The notes under the pieces are model-generated. The model made no database searches. It was not told the DNA's origin and saw nothing but the letters and a program-made list of their open reading frames with translations. A stretch of DNA of 64,000 bases. Source: Asticcacaulis solisilvae. Lineage in GTDB: Bacteria; Pseudomonadota; Alphaproteobacteria; Caulobacterales; Caulobacteraceae. Location: the NCBI RefSeq assembly GCF_017875235.1, contig NZ_JAGGMI010000003.1, positions 124,001 through 188,000 on the forward strand, given 5' to 3'. A program made the translations under genes and the position numbers. Positions 1 through 8,547 of this stretch are shown here, in pieces (the first letter of the stretch is position 1; every line of letters starts with the position of its first letter).

Positions 1-131
1 AAACCGAATTCACGCAGGCCTCGTCGCCCCTGATCACCCAAGCCGTCGAAGCGCGTATCTCTGGCGACGTCTTCGATGCCGACGCCGAGAAAATGGCCCG
101 CGATGGCGGGTGGCTGCCTGATAGCCGTTAG
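1..131 (+). CDS. 3' end of a CDS of unknown function (5' partial)
   Basis: An open frame runs from the window edge (first complete codon at base 3) to a TAG at 129-131 and gives about 42 residues ending in GGWLPDSR. The fragment is rich in Ala, Asp and Glu and has no motif I recognise. Its stop overlaps the stop of the convergent AraC-type gene within a shared TTAG, a pattern that recurs in this window and supports it as a real gene end. The function cannot be assigned from the fragment. Confidence 0.55.
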   Translation, partial: TEFTQASSPLITQAVEARISGDVFDADAEKMARDGGWLPDSR

Positions 132-1261
132 CCTTTCAACCGATATTCAGTCGGCGTCAGGCCGGTCTCCTTGCGGAAGGCGCGGTAAAATGACGAGCGC
201 GCATTGAAGCCGTGGTCAAAGGCGATATCGAGTACTCCCTTGCTGCCGTTTATGACATCAGCGGTGGCCGATTGCACCCGCCAGCGATTGACATAGTCGA
301 AGAAGGACAGTCCGATAGATGTATTGAGCGCCTGTGAAATATGGTTGGCGGGCACGCGGATATGGCGCGACAGCTTGGGCAGGGACAGGTTCGGATCAAG
401 ATAGAGGCGGTCTTGCGCCATGGCCGCCTCAAGCTTCGCGGCGATGCGTGCCGTCTGCTCGCTTCCAAGCCCGGACTTCTGGTACTTGGTCGCCGGCCCT
501 TCCGGCGCTTCGAAACCGGTCTCGACCCGCTGCAATCCCGGCCTCTGGTTCAGCCCCCAGAGCCCAAGCGACCAAACCAGCACCAACAGCAGGACCGCAC
601 CCAGCCATTCGGGCAGGATATCGATGTCCAATACATTGCGCAGGATGACGAAGACCAGTACGCCGACCCACAAGACCGCGATTACCGCGCCCACGCCTTC
701 CAGGCCGCGCAAATCGGCGTGGTCGGTATTAGAAACCAGCATGCTCAGGCGGACACGATAGGCCGGCAGCCGGCGCATCAGGTCGCGCACCAGAAAGACG
801 GCCTGGGCGATCCAGGCGACGAGCGTAACGCCCCATAGCCCCGCGACCGCCACGACATAGGCCTGCTTCCCCAGCGCCGCCGCCGGCGTCGTAACCGCGA
901 AGTCCGGCACGTTAATATCGAACAGCACCAGGACAAGGCTCAAACCCGCCGGCAGCAGGTGGCCCAGATGGCGGCGCTCGATCCGCCAGGGTGCTTCGGC
1001 CGTCATGCCCTCGATCCAGATGCAAAGGGCCGGCCCCATGATGAGATAAGCCGGGACCGACAGTTCGAAAAAGGCCGGTTGTAGGTGCGGCGCGAACAGC
1101 GCGACCAGCGGCCCGCCCCCGGCGAGGCACAACGCAACAAACACCGCCGCCAGAAGCCCGCTGGCCGGTGTCTCGCGCGATCGCACCGCCAGGATTGCCG
1201 TGCAGAACAGTGCCTGCGCCACCATGCCCGCCGTCACGACCAGCAACAGGCTGTTCGTCAT
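128..1261 (-). CDS. AraC-family transcriptional regulator with N-terminal multi-TM domain
   Basis: The product is 377 residues. The first two thirds are hydrophobic, with about seven predicted membrane segments from residue 3 to about 235. The last 100 residues form an AraC/XylS double helix-turn-helix, recognisable by LSLPKLSRHI, a helix with LSFFDYVNRWR, and the terminal FNARSSFYRAFRKETGLTPTEYR signature. I chose the ATG at 1261 (MTNSLLL) because GGAG lies just upstream; the frame stays open further upstream but reads as non-coding. Membrane-anchored AraC proteins are presumed to sense an envelope or lipophilic signal; the ligand is unknown. It is divergent from the CPBP protease gene across 173 bp, which makes that gene a plausible target. 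Confidence 0.9.
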   Translation of the reverse strand: MTNSLLLVVTAGMVAQALFCTAILAVRSRETPASGLLAAVFVALCLAGGGPLVALFAPHLQPAFFELSVPAYLIMGPALCIWIEGMTAEAPWRIERRHLGHLLPAGLSLVLVLFDINVPDFAVTTPAAALGKQAYVVAVAGLWGVTLVAWIAQAVFLVRDLMRRLPAYRVRLSMLVSNTDHADLRGLEGVGAVIAVLWVGVLVFVILRNVLDIDILPEWLGAVLLLVLVWSLGLWGLNQRPGLQRVETGFEAPEGPATKYQKSGLGSEQTARIAAKLEAAMAQDRLYLDPNLSLPKLSRHIRVPANHISQALNTSIGLSFFDYVNRWRVQSATADVINGSKGVLDIAFDHGFNARSSFYRAFRKETGLTPTEYRLKG

Positions 1262-1434
1262 CTTTCGCTCCCCGATCTTTTTTCCCACGATTAGCCGCAG
1301 TCGCGTGCGCCAACAAGCGTCCGGCTGTCCCATCCCACACGCCGGGACATCGGGACACGTCCCAGCCAGCTCTACGGGACGACAGGCGTGGTCATGGCTG
1401 CCACGCTTGCCGCACCTCAAATGGGAGACACAAC

Positions 1435-2289
1435 ATGCAAAACTGGAAGACCAGACACCCCCTTGTCCTGACCCTGCTGTTCGCCGCGCTGGCCTATGGC
1501 TGGTCCTATCTGTGCTGGCGGCCGATACTCAATGACATCAAGCCCAACCTGTTCGGCATGGCGCCGCAATCGCTGGCCCTGATGCTGCTGGGCGGGTTCG
1601 GGCCGACGGCGGCCGCCATCATCCTGTCACTGGTCAGCGGCGGCCCGCGTGAGGTCGGCGCGCTTCTTGGGCGAGCCACACGCTGGCGCGTCAATGGCTT
1701 CTGGTACCTCCTCGCCTTCCTGTTTCCGCTTCTCGCTATCGGCGGCGGCGTCGCCATCTATGCCACCCTCGGCCACAATCCGGGTCCGGTGCGCTGGGAT
1801 CACTGGTGGATCATCGCGGCCTTCTATGGCGTCGCTATTTTCCTAGGGCCACTGCTGGAAGAGACTGGCTGGCGCGGCTTTGCCCAGCCCGTCCTGTTCA
1901 ATCGCTATGGCATCTTCGTTACCGGCATGATCACCGGCACGCTGTGGACCTTCTGGCATACGCCTTTGTGGTTCGCCGCCGAGGGCTCAAGTCTGTCGGG
2001 CGGCGGCTTGAACGCGGTCAGTCTGGGTTGCTACTGGCTGTTCCTGACCGGCCAATCGGTCGCGGCAGCGTGGATGATGTCCAAGGCGCGCGGCAGCGTC
2101 ATCATCGCCATGATCCTGCACCAGGGGATGAATGCCGGCGCCATGGGCTGGCTGTTCTACGACATCCCGGCGGCCGACAAGCCGTGGGTCTTCGAACAGC
2201 TTCCCGTCATCGCCATCTGGGCCCTGGTCGGCCTGGGGCTGATGTTCGGCGCCATGCGCGGCCGAGTAATGGCCGCCGACCAAGATTAG
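1435..2289 (+). CDS. CPBP-family intramembrane glutamic endopeptidase
   Basis: The 284-residue polytopic membrane protein carries the three CPBP (Abi/CAAX protease-like, PF02517) motifs: EETGWRG at residues 142-148, WTFWH ending in His175, and HQGMN at 229-233. These supply the catalytic Glu and metal or water-coordinating His/Asn of the family. About eight membrane segments are visible. The ATG at 1435 follows a GGGAGA and directly begins the first hydrophobic segment; the longer open frame upstream reads over the divergent promoter and was not used. Known roles in the family include processing of prenylated or small peptides and bacteriocin immunity; the substrate here is unknown. The stop overlaps that of the Rrf2 gene in TTAG. 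Confidence 0.9.
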   Translation: MQNWKTRHPLVLTLLFAALAYGWSYLCWRPILNDIKPNLFGMAPQSLALMLLGGFGPTAAAIILSLVSGGPREVGALLGRATRWRVNGFWYLLAFLFPLLAIGGGVAIYATLGHNPGPVRWDHWWIIAAFYGVAIFLGPLLEETGWRGFAQPVLFNRYGIFVTGMITGTLWTFWHTPLWFAAEGSSLSGGGLNAVSLGCYWLFLTGQSVAAAWMMSKARGSVIIAMILHQGMNAGAMGWLFYDIPAADKPWVFEQLPVIAIWALVGLGLMFGAMRGRVMAADQD

Positions 2290-2729
2290 TTACAGGGCTT
2301 GACGGCCGCGTACCGCCGCTGGAAGTCCGCGGCGATATCGGCCAGACTGACCGCGCTGAACTTCGCGAACAACAACGCCCTGGCTTCGGTCAGGGCGTCT
2401 TCCAGCCTGTCATTGACCGCCTGCTCGACTAAGCAGCGCGGATGGTCGTCGGCCATACCAAGGGCGAAGACCGCCGGACTGCCGATGGCGGCGTAAACGT
2501 CGTAAAGGGTCATGTGTTCAAGCGCCGTCACCAGCCGCCAGCCGCCGCCGTGCCCTTTTTCCGAGGTGACGTAGCCCTTGTCGCGCAGGCCCGCCATGGT
2601 GCGGCGGACCACGACGGCATTGGTCGCCAGCACCCGGGCAATATCGTCTGAAGTCATCGGCGTGTCGCGCTCGGCCATGTGAATCAGCACATGCAGCATG
2701 CGGGACAGGCGGTTGTCGCTGGCCATCAT
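2286..2729 (-). CDS. Rrf2-family transcriptional regulator
   Basis: The product is about 147 residues with an N-terminal winged helix (residues 3-80) that matches Rrf2 proteins: LSRMLHVLIHMAE, then MTSDDIARVL, and the KGHGGGWRL wing. The three-cysteine cluster that binds Fe-S in IscR/NsrR is absent; the only two cysteines are far apart, so a redox-cluster role is doubtful. It fits the cluster-less YwnA-like branch better. Two adjacent ATGs (2729 and 2726) follow GAGGAG; the second has the better spacing. The gene is divergent from a thioredoxin-reductase-like gene, a common pairing in which the regulator represses its neighbour. Confidence 0.88.
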   Translation of the reverse strand: MMASDNRLSRMLHVLIHMAERDTPMTSDDIARVLATNAVVVRRTMAGLRDKGYVTSEKGHGGGWRLVTALEHMTLYDVYAAIGSPAVFALGMADDHPRCLVEQAVNDRLEDALTEARALLFAKFSAVSLADIAADFQRRYAAVKPCN

Positions 2730-2786
2730 AAACTCCTCAGAATCGAAAGGGTTTCTAGCACAATCCGGCTTTCGTAACAATTAATG

Positions 2787-2814
2787 TTGCGTGAGCGCGT
2801 AAACGTGCTATCAT
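2787..2814 (+). promoter_or_regulatory. Candidate sigma70-type promoter for the thioredoxin-reductase-like gene
   Basis: TTGCGT at 2787-2792 and TATCAT at 2809-2814 are separated by 16 bp in the divergent region between the Rrf2 gene and the oxidoreductase gene. Transcription would start close to the ATG at 2821. The AT-rich inverted sequence AACAATTAATGTT overlaps the -35 side and is a candidate regulator site. This is based on sequence match only. Confidence 0.4.
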
Positions 2815-2845
2815 GTAACAATGAAAGATACGAAAGGACATTACC

Positions 2846-2881
2846 ATGCGTCTCTTCCTCTCCCATTCGGTGCGCTCATGA
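2846..2881 (+). CDS. Possible 11-codon leader peptide coupled to the oxidoreductase start
   Basis: An ATG at 2846 has the best ribosome-binding site in this leader, AAAGGA seven bases upstream. The frame encodes MRLFLSHSVRS and stops with TGA at 2879-2881, so the stop overlaps the in-frame oxidoreductase ATG at 2878 as ATGA. This may be a translational-coupling leader, or chance in a region with an uncertain start. Confidence 0.3.
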   Translation: MRLFLSHSVRS

Positions 2882-3804
2882 TCGGCGCCCGCTCTCATGA
2901 ACCGACATTCGACGTCGCCATCGTCGGCGGCAGTTTCGCCGGGGTCTCTGCCGCCATGCAGTTGGCCCGCGCCCGCCGCCGTGTCCTGCTGATCGATGCC
3001 GGCAAGCCACGCAACCGTTTCGCCGCGCACTCTCACGGCTTTCTAGGCCAGGACGGCCGACCGCCCGGCGCCATCATAGGCACGGCGCGCGACCAGGTCC
3101 TGGCCTATCCGACCGCGCGCTATTTTCACGGCGAAGCGGTCAATGCGCGCCCGGCCCGCGACGGTTTCGATCTCGACTTAAGCGATGGCCGCAGCGTGAC
3201 GGCGCAACGCCTGATCCTGGCCACCGGCGTGCGCGACGAACTGCCGGACATAGCCGGTATCCAGGCGCGGTGGGGCGCATCGGTCTTTCACTGTCCGTAC
3301 TGCCACGGCTTTGAAGTCGCTGACCGCCAACTGGCCGTCATCGCCAACCACGCCATGTCGGCGCATCAGGCGATCCTGATCGCCGACTGGGGGCCGGTCA
3401 CCTATTTCACGCAAGGGCGCTTTGCGCCCGACGCAGCCGAACGGGCCCTGATGCAGGCGCGCGGCGTGGCAGTGATTGACACCCCGGTGGTCGAGTTGCT
3501 GGGCGCGGGCACCACCGTCGAAGCCGTCCGACTGGCGGACGGCGAGGTCATCGCCATCGACGCCATTTTCACCGCGCCCAAGACCCACATGGCAAGCGAT
3601 CTGGCCGAGGCGCTCGGCTGCGGCCTCGACGACGGTCCCGTGGGGCCGTTGATCCGCACCGACGACATGAAGCAGACGACGGTCGAAGGCGTCTTTGCCG
3701 CCGGCGACGCCGCCGCCGCCATGTCAAACGCCACCATGGCCTCGGCCGCCGGCGTCATGGCTGGGGTCGCTGCCCATCGCTCGCTGATCTTCAGTCCTTC
3801 TTGA
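2878..3804 (+). CDS. Thioredoxin-reductase-like NAD(P)/FAD oxidoreductase
   Basis: From the ATG at 2878 the product is 308 residues. It opens with an FAD-binding Rossmann motif (VAIVGGSFAG), has a CPYC redox pair at residues 139-142 within HCPYCHGFE, and ends with the FAD motif VFAAGDAA. These features place it in the thioredoxin reductase-like class II pyridine nucleotide-disulfide oxidoreductases. The NADPH-binding glycine motif is weak (VIANHAMSAHQA in its expected place), so it may be one of the trxB-like proteins with altered donor specificity. The frame is also open from an ATG at 2821, which would give 19 more residues and could be leaderless. It is probably controlled by the divergent Rrf2 gene. 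Confidence 0.85.
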   Translation: MIGARSHEPTFDVAIVGGSFAGVSAAMQLARARRRVLLIDAGKPRNRFAAHSHGFLGQDGRPPGAIIGTARDQVLAYPTARYFHGEAVNARPARDGFDLDLSDGRSVTAQRLILATGVRDELPDIAGIQARWGASVFHCPYCHGFEVADRQLAVIANHAMSAHQAILIADWGPVTYFTQGRFAPDAAERALMQARGVAVIDTPVVELLGAGTTVEAVRLADGEVIAIDAIFTAPKTHMASDLAEALGCGLDDGPVGPLIRTDDMKQTTVEGVFAAGDAAAAMSNATMASAAGVMAGVAAHRSLIFSPS

Positions 3805-4972
3805 TCAACATCGTCTCGTCGCCCAGGCCGATCATCTGCTTGTTGGCGGAGACGTGGAAGAAGTGGCTTTCGCGCCGGCCACTGTCGAAGGTGAGCACCA
3901 GTTCGTAGCCTTCGATGCGGTAGGTGCCCTGCAGGTCGGCGTCGGTTACGCCGGTCTTGCGGGAGCCGCCGCCGCGCATGGCGGCGCCAGGACCCGTAAT
4001 GGTCGTCGCCGATCCCTTGTCGTCCCAGGTGTTACCGGCGACCACCGCCGCGTCGCCAAAGCCCGTTGAGCCACCGACAAAGCCGTGGCTGGAGCGGGTA
4101 AAGCGGCCGTCGCCGCGCAGGGCCAGCGAGCGGAAGCTGAAAGATCCGGCGCCGCCGATGATCTGGTAGCCCGAGGAGGCATGATAGCTGTTGTCGAGCC
4201 TGAGCCCGGCCGGCGAACGCGCCTCGACCTGGTCGTTTTCCGGCGTCGTAAACTTGCTGTCGCCCGGGAAGCGGAAAGCGTAGCGCGTGCCGGTCTTTTG
4301 CCACTGCCCCCACAGATTCGGCTCGGCGGCGCGGTCGGCAGCGAGGTCGAAATCGCCCGGCCCAACCTCGGGCAGCCCCTTGCGTACGCTTCCATCCTTC
4401 AGCACGAGGTAGCTTTTTTCGAACAGCGTGAATTGCGTTCCGTAATAGCCCTGGTACCACGACGAAACGACGGCCTCGATCTGCGCTTCCTTAAGCCCAT
4501 TTCCGGGTTTCACGGCAGGTGTTTTTACCGTAGGGACAGGGGCCTTGGCTGCAGGCGCAGAGGCCTGGGCCACCTGACCGGCCGGATAGGCCCTGGGATA
4601 GTTGGCGCGGACATTGAAGCTGGTTTGCGTCCAGGTCGCCGGCGCCTGCGCACAGACCGTATCCGGCGCCCCCAATCCGGCCATGGTCTGCCACATGGAT
4701 TCGCGCTTTGGAGCTATGGCCGCCTCGATCCTGGCCACGCCTTCGGACCCCAGGTCCGCCCGGACCGCGTCGACCTGCGCTTCGGTCCGCCATTTGCGGT
4801 AGGCGGCCTCGACGGCTGCCGTCTTGGCCGGTGCGGTTTCGCGGCAATAGTCGACCGTAACCGCGCTGAGGACATCGGTCCCCACCACGCCCATCCGGTC
4901 ATTGAGAACCCCGGCATCTCCACCCGGCGCGGCAGCAAGGGCCGCAATGAGGCCCGCGGCATTCAGAATCAT
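3791..4972 (-). CDS. Exported protein of unknown function
   Basis: From the ATG at 4972 the product is about 393 residues. It begins with a short hydrophobic stretch (LIAALAAAPG) that resembles a weak signal peptide. The first third is helical, followed by an Ala/Pro/Lys linker (ASAPAAKAPVPTVKTPAVK) and a C-terminal beta-rich part with many Gly, Ser and aromatic residues. That part ends with a segment resembling lipocalin-like or DUF-type repeats (LQGTYRIEGYELVLTFDSG). I do not recognise the family. It overlaps the 3' end of the convergent oxidoreductase gene by 14 bp. An upstream in-frame ATG at 5026 is possible but encodes a charged non-signal stretch. Confidence 0.7.
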   Translation of the reverse strand: MILNAAGLIAALAAAPGGDAGVLNDRMGVVGTDVLSAVTVDYCRETAPAKTAAVEAAYRKWRTEAQVDAVRADLGSEGVARIEAAIAPKRESMWQTMAGLGAPDTVCAQAPATWTQTSFNVRANYPRAYPAGQVAQASAPAAKAPVPTVKTPAVKPGNGLKEAQIEAVVSSWYQGYYGTQFTLFEKSYLVLKDGSVRKGLPEVGPGDFDLAADRAAEPNLWGQWQKTGTRYAFRFPGDSKFTTPENDQVEARSPAGLRLDNSYHASSGYQIIGGAGSFSFRSLALRGDGRFTRSSHGFVGGSTGFGDAAVVAGNTWDDKGSATTITGPGAAMRGGGSRKTGVTDADLQGTYRIEGYELVLTFDSGRRESHFFHVSANKQMIGLGDETMLIKKD

Positions 4973-5117
4973 GACGTCATCCCGTTCGACGCCCCCGCCG
5001 GTCATTCTGGCATGAAGACATGACAAAGCGTTGTCAATCCATATGCAGTCTCTATCGGCGCTTAAGGAATATTTCGAGCGACATCAACGCCTTCCTAAGC
5101 ATTGCCCGTTATGATCC

Positions 5118-7379
5118 ATGCTTCTTCCGCACGCCGGAAGGCAAAGAATTTTGCCGCAGCCGAGTAAAAAAGTGTCCCCGACCACACCCAAGCCGACGTC
5201 CCGCTCCTCATCCGCCCAGTGGCTCCGCTTCAGCAACCTGAAGCTCGAAGCCACCGTCTTCATGCTGATCGCCCTGACCTTCGCCGCCGTGCTGGGCCAG
5301 GAAGCGATCACCAGCCGGCAACTCGACCTGCACGCCCGGGCGGCGCAGTACTATGCGTTCGTGTACGGCGACTACCAGGAAGGCGGAAAGTCGACGGCGA
5401 CCTTCGATCAGGCGACGCCGCTCAAATGGTCGTGCGACCTTAAAGCCGGTGTGCAGTACGCCTATTGCGGCTACGGTCTGCATCTCGACGTCACCAATAC
5501 CAATACGGGCGTCGATTTTTCCAAGTTCCAGAATATCAAGCTGCGCCTGAACTACCAGGGCGTCGGCGATCATCTGCGCATCGCCGTCCAGACGGCAGTG
5601 CCGAAGGAGCTGGTTCCTGACGCCAAGCCGGGCGACACCATCCCGCTGGTGGCCGAATTCACTGTCAAGCAGGGCGACAATGACATCGACCTGACCATGG
5701 AACAGTTCACCGTCGAAGCCTGGTGGCTGGCGGCGCATAACCTGACGCCCGACAAGGTCAAGCCGCCGCTCGACAAGGTCATGTCTGTCGGCTTCAGTTC
5801 CGGCTCCGCGACGCCCCACGGCCAGTTCACCGCCACCGTCACCGGCCTGGAATTCGAAGGCACCTCGCTGACGACCGCCCAATGGTACCTGGTCATCCTG
5901 GGCGCCTGGCTGGTACTCACCGGCGGCTTCCTGGTCTACCGCTTCCTCGGCATGCGCAGCGCCTATGAGACCCGCCAGCGCCGCCTGGCCGAACAGAAGG
6001 CTGTCCTGGCCAAGGCCCACGCCGCCGCCGAAAGCGCCTCGGCCGCCAAGTCGCAATTCCTGGCCAACATGAGCCACGAACTGCGCACGCCGCTGAACGC
6101 GATCATCGGCTATGCGCAACTGCTGAAGACGCGAAACCTCGATGACACCGAAATGTCGGCCGTTCGCACCATCCACCATTCCGGCGAACACCTGCTGACC
6201 ATGATCACCGATATCCTCGATATCGCCAAGGTGGAGGCCGGCAAGCTGGAACTGCTGCCCGCCGCCTTCGATATCCAGGCATGCGTCACAAATGTCGGCC
6301 AGATGGTCCGGTTGCGTGCCGAGGAAAAGGGACTGAAGATATCGGTCGATATCGCCGACGGCGTGCCGCACACCGTCATGGCCGACCAGAAGCGCCTGCG
6401 CCAGGTGCTGATCAACCTTCTGGGCAACGCCATCAAGTTCACGAATGCGGGCGAGGTCCGCCTCGAGATCTCCGTCGTTGCGCTCGCCGAGGCCGAGGCC
6501 CGCCTGCGCTTCGACGTGGTCGACACAGGCCTGGGCATTCCGCCCGAGGATATCGGCCGCATCTTCCGGCCGTTCGAACAGACGGGCAATGCCGTGTCGC
6601 GCAGCGGCGGCACCGGCCTGGGTCTGAGCATCACGCACCAGATCGTCGAGATGATGGGTGGTACGATCGGCGTCGAAAGCACGCTGGGCCAGGGCAGCCG
6701 CTTCAGCGTCGAGCTGCCCCTGCCCCTGTCCGCGGCGAACGATGGTGACGCGCCCGCCGTCGAGAACAGCCACCGCTACGACATCCTGATCGCCGACGAT
6801 ACCGACAGCAACCGCACGCTGCTGCGTTCCGCGCTCGAAGCCCAGGGCTTCCGCGTCCGCGAGGCCTGCAACGGTGCCGAGGCCATTACCCTGATGCGGG
6901 CTGTCCGGCCGGATCTGGTGCTGATGGATCTGCGCATGCCGGTCATGGACGGGCTCGAAGCCATCCGCCACATCCGCGCCGACAAGGGCCTGTCGGTCGT
7001 GCCGGTCATCGCCCTGTCAGCCAACCCGTCACCGGAAAAGGACGTCCTGGCGTGCGAGGCCGGCGCCGACCGCATGCTGCCCAAGCCCGTCGAACTGGCC
7101 GCTCTCAGCGCCATGGTCGCGGAATTGCTGAAAGCCGAACGTACCGAAGCCCCCGAGGAACAGGCCGTCATCGCCCCGCCAGCCGAGGTGCTGGAACGCT
7201 TGCTGGGCCTGGCGCGGACGGGCAATCTGCGCGCCATCCGCAAGGAACTGCCGGCGGTGACGCAAACGCATCCGGACAGCGCTGGCTTTGCCGAGCGACT
7301 CGATGGCCTGTGCGCCGCCTATCAGTCGCCCGCCGTCCTGCGCCTGATCGAACAGTATTCGGACAAGGCGGCTGCATAA
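5118..7379 (+). CDS. Hybrid sensor histidine kinase with periplasmic ligand-binding domain
   Basis: The 753-residue inner-membrane kinase has a cytoplasmic N-terminal tail, TM1 at about 45-62, a periplasmic domain at about 63-255 and TM2 at about 256-275. These are followed by a HisKA domain with the phosphorylated His320 (NMSHELRTPLN), an HATPase domain with N, G1 (DTGLGIP) and G2 (GGTGLGLSI) boxes, and a receiver domain at about 553-670 with acceptor Asp604 (LMDLRMP). A helical tail of about 60 residues follows; no Hpt domain is present. The periplasmic part is beta-rich and looks like a jelly-roll, carbohydrate-binding-module-like fold, which is my inference. The start is uncertain: a GTG at 5172 is also possible. 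It converges on the pectinesterase gene. Confidence 0.9.
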   Translation: MLLPHAGRQRILPQPSKKVSPTTPKPTSRSSSAQWLRFSNLKLEATVFMLIALTFAAVLGQEAITSRQLDLHARAAQYYAFVYGDYQEGGKSTATFDQATPLKWSCDLKAGVQYAYCGYGLHLDVTNTNTGVDFSKFQNIKLRLNYQGVGDHLRIAVQTAVPKELVPDAKPGDTIPLVAEFTVKQGDNDIDLTMEQFTVEAWWLAAHNLTPDKVKPPLDKVMSVGFSSGSATPHGQFTATVTGLEFEGTSLTTAQWYLVILGAWLVLTGGFLVYRFLGMRSAYETRQRRLAEQKAVLAKAHAAAESASAAKSQFLANMSHELRTPLNAIIGYAQLLKTRNLDDTEMSAVRTIHHSGEHLLTMITDILDIAKVEAGKLELLPAAFDIQACVTNVGQMVRLRAEEKGLKISVDIADGVPHTVMADQKRLRQVLINLLGNAIKFTNAGEVRLEISVVALAEAEARLRFDVVDTGLGIPPEDIGRIFRPFEQTGNAVSRSGGTGLGLSITHQIVEMMGGTIGVESTLGQGSRFSVELPLPLSAANDGDAPAVENSHRYDILIADDTDSNRTLLRSALEAQGFRVREACNGAEAITLMRAVRPDLVLMDLRMPVMDGLEAIRHIRADKGLSVVPVIALSANPSPEKDVLACEAGADRMLPKPVELAALSAMVAELLKAERTEAPEEQAVIAPPAEVLERLLGLARTGNLRAIRKELPAVTQTHPDSAGFAERLDGLCAAYQSPAVLRLIEQYSDKAAA

Positions 7380-7410
7380 AAAAGGACTGCCGGGGCGACC
7401 CAGGCAGTCC
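7378..7410 (-). terminator. Rho-independent terminator of the pectinesterase operon
   Basis: The inverted repeat GGACTGCC (7384-7391) / GGCAGTCC (7403-7410) is followed on the minus strand by a run of six T residues (7378-7383 on the plus strand are A). It lies 40 bp past the pectinesterase stop and overlaps the kinase stop codon. Confidence 0.75.
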
Positions 7411-7449
7411 AGTTGCAAGCAACTTCCACGGGGAGCGGAGGCGCTTTTC

Positions 7450-8547
7450 CTAATCCTGTGGCCAACCGGCGAAGAAGGTCCTGCGTACGGCGTGGATGCC
7501 CGCGCCGTCCTTCCAGGTGATGCCGATATCGCGGTGCGCCGCGCCCGGCCCGTGCGAACCTGTCTCATAAAACCGTGAGTCCTGCGGCCTGAAGACGGCC
7601 GTCTTGGTGCCATCGCGCGCCGTGCCGTTCATCGTCGTCCAGTGATCCGGGTGGATGTGCCTGTCCATGAAGCAGTCGATGAAGCTGGCCTGCCCTACCG
7701 CATTCGGATCGGCATAACGGCCATCGGCAAAGGTCGTCGTCGGGTGCCACGGCCGTCCCAGCGCCACCGAGGCATCGGGCACGCCCGCCTCACGCGTCAG
7801 CTTTGAACGATAGATGACGATGCCGATGGGCTGTGAAAGCTGGGTCGACGGCGCGGTGATAAAGGAATGGAACTCGCCGGGCGCCAAGGTTGCCGCGCGA
7901 TTGCGGGTGATGATCTCGCTGTCCTCGATCAGCACCTGGCCATTGCCGAAGATGAAGTCGATACTGCCCGAGATGGCGCTATCTTTAATGAAGACGCGCT
8001 TGCCATTGGCAAACAGGGTGTCCTGATTGCCGGTGAGCTCCGATTTCAGCACCTTGACGCGGTCGCTGTGGATGTCGAGCAGCAGCGTCACGCCCTGACT
8101 GTTGCCGATCTTCTTCGGGTCTCCGTCGGGTAAACCGTCATTGGCGAGGTAATCGAAGGTGTTCTCGACGGTCAGGCCCTCGACCGTGACGTCTTCGGCA
8201 TCGATGGTCAGGGTGGCGGAACCCGGCGTGCCCCAGTTGTTGCGATGGTACTTGCCGGCGGTCTGGGCCACGGCGTCGAAATGCAGCCGGGTCTTGCCTG
8301 CGCCCTTGCCGCGCAGGGTCAGTTTCGGGCGGCTGATCGTGACCTTTTCATAATAGGCGCCGGCAGCGACATCGATGGTGAGCCATTGGCCCGAAGCGTC
8401 ACGCCCGGCGGCGTCGACGGCCGACTGAATGGTTGCAAAGCAGTTGGCGCGCCCATCGCAGTCGCTCTTGACGGTGTAGGTGTGACTTGCGTCCGGCAGC
8501 GACGCGCAACCCGTCAGGGCAAGCAAAGCAAGGAGATAGAGCTTCAT
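7450..8547 (-). CDS. Pectinesterase (CE8), lipoprotein
   Basis: The 365-residue protein starts with a lipoprotein signal (MKLYLLALLALTGCASLP, lipobox Cys at residue 14) and continues as a right-handed beta-helix. It carries the pectin methylesterase signatures GNQDTLF, GSIDFIFGN and LGRPWHPTTTF, which contain the two catalytic Asp residues, the Gln of the oxyanion region and the substrate-binding Arg/Trp. It would remove methyl esters from homogalacturonan at the outer membrane or cell surface. The ATG at 8547 overlaps the TGA of the upstream alpha/beta hydrolase as ATGA, so the two are translationally coupled. The upstream TonB receptor and FecI/FecR genes suggest a pectin-oligomer uptake locus. 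Confidence 0.93.
   Translation of the reverse strand: MKLYLLALLALTGCASLPDASHTYTVKSDCDGRANCFATIQSAVDAAGRDASGQWLTIDVAAGAYYEKVTISRPKLTLRGKGAGKTRLHFDAVAQTAGKYHRNNWGTPGSATLTIDAEDVTVEGLTVENTFDYLANDGLPDGDPKKIGNSQGVTLLLDIHSDRVKVLKSELTGNQDTLFANGKRVFIKDSAISGSIDFIFGNGQVLIEDSEIITRNRAATLAPGEFHSFITAPSTQLSQPIGIVIYRSKLTREAGVPDASVALGRPWHPTTTFADGRYADPNAVGQASFIDCFMDRHIHPDHWTTMNGTARDGTKTAVFRPQDSRFYETGSHGPGAAHRDIGITWKDGAGIHAVRRTFFAGWPQD

Noticed and set aside
5208-6971. A 587-codon open frame antisense to the hybrid kinase gene
   Set aside because: The kinase frame has all expected motifs; the antisense frame is a high-GC codon shadow without any motif.
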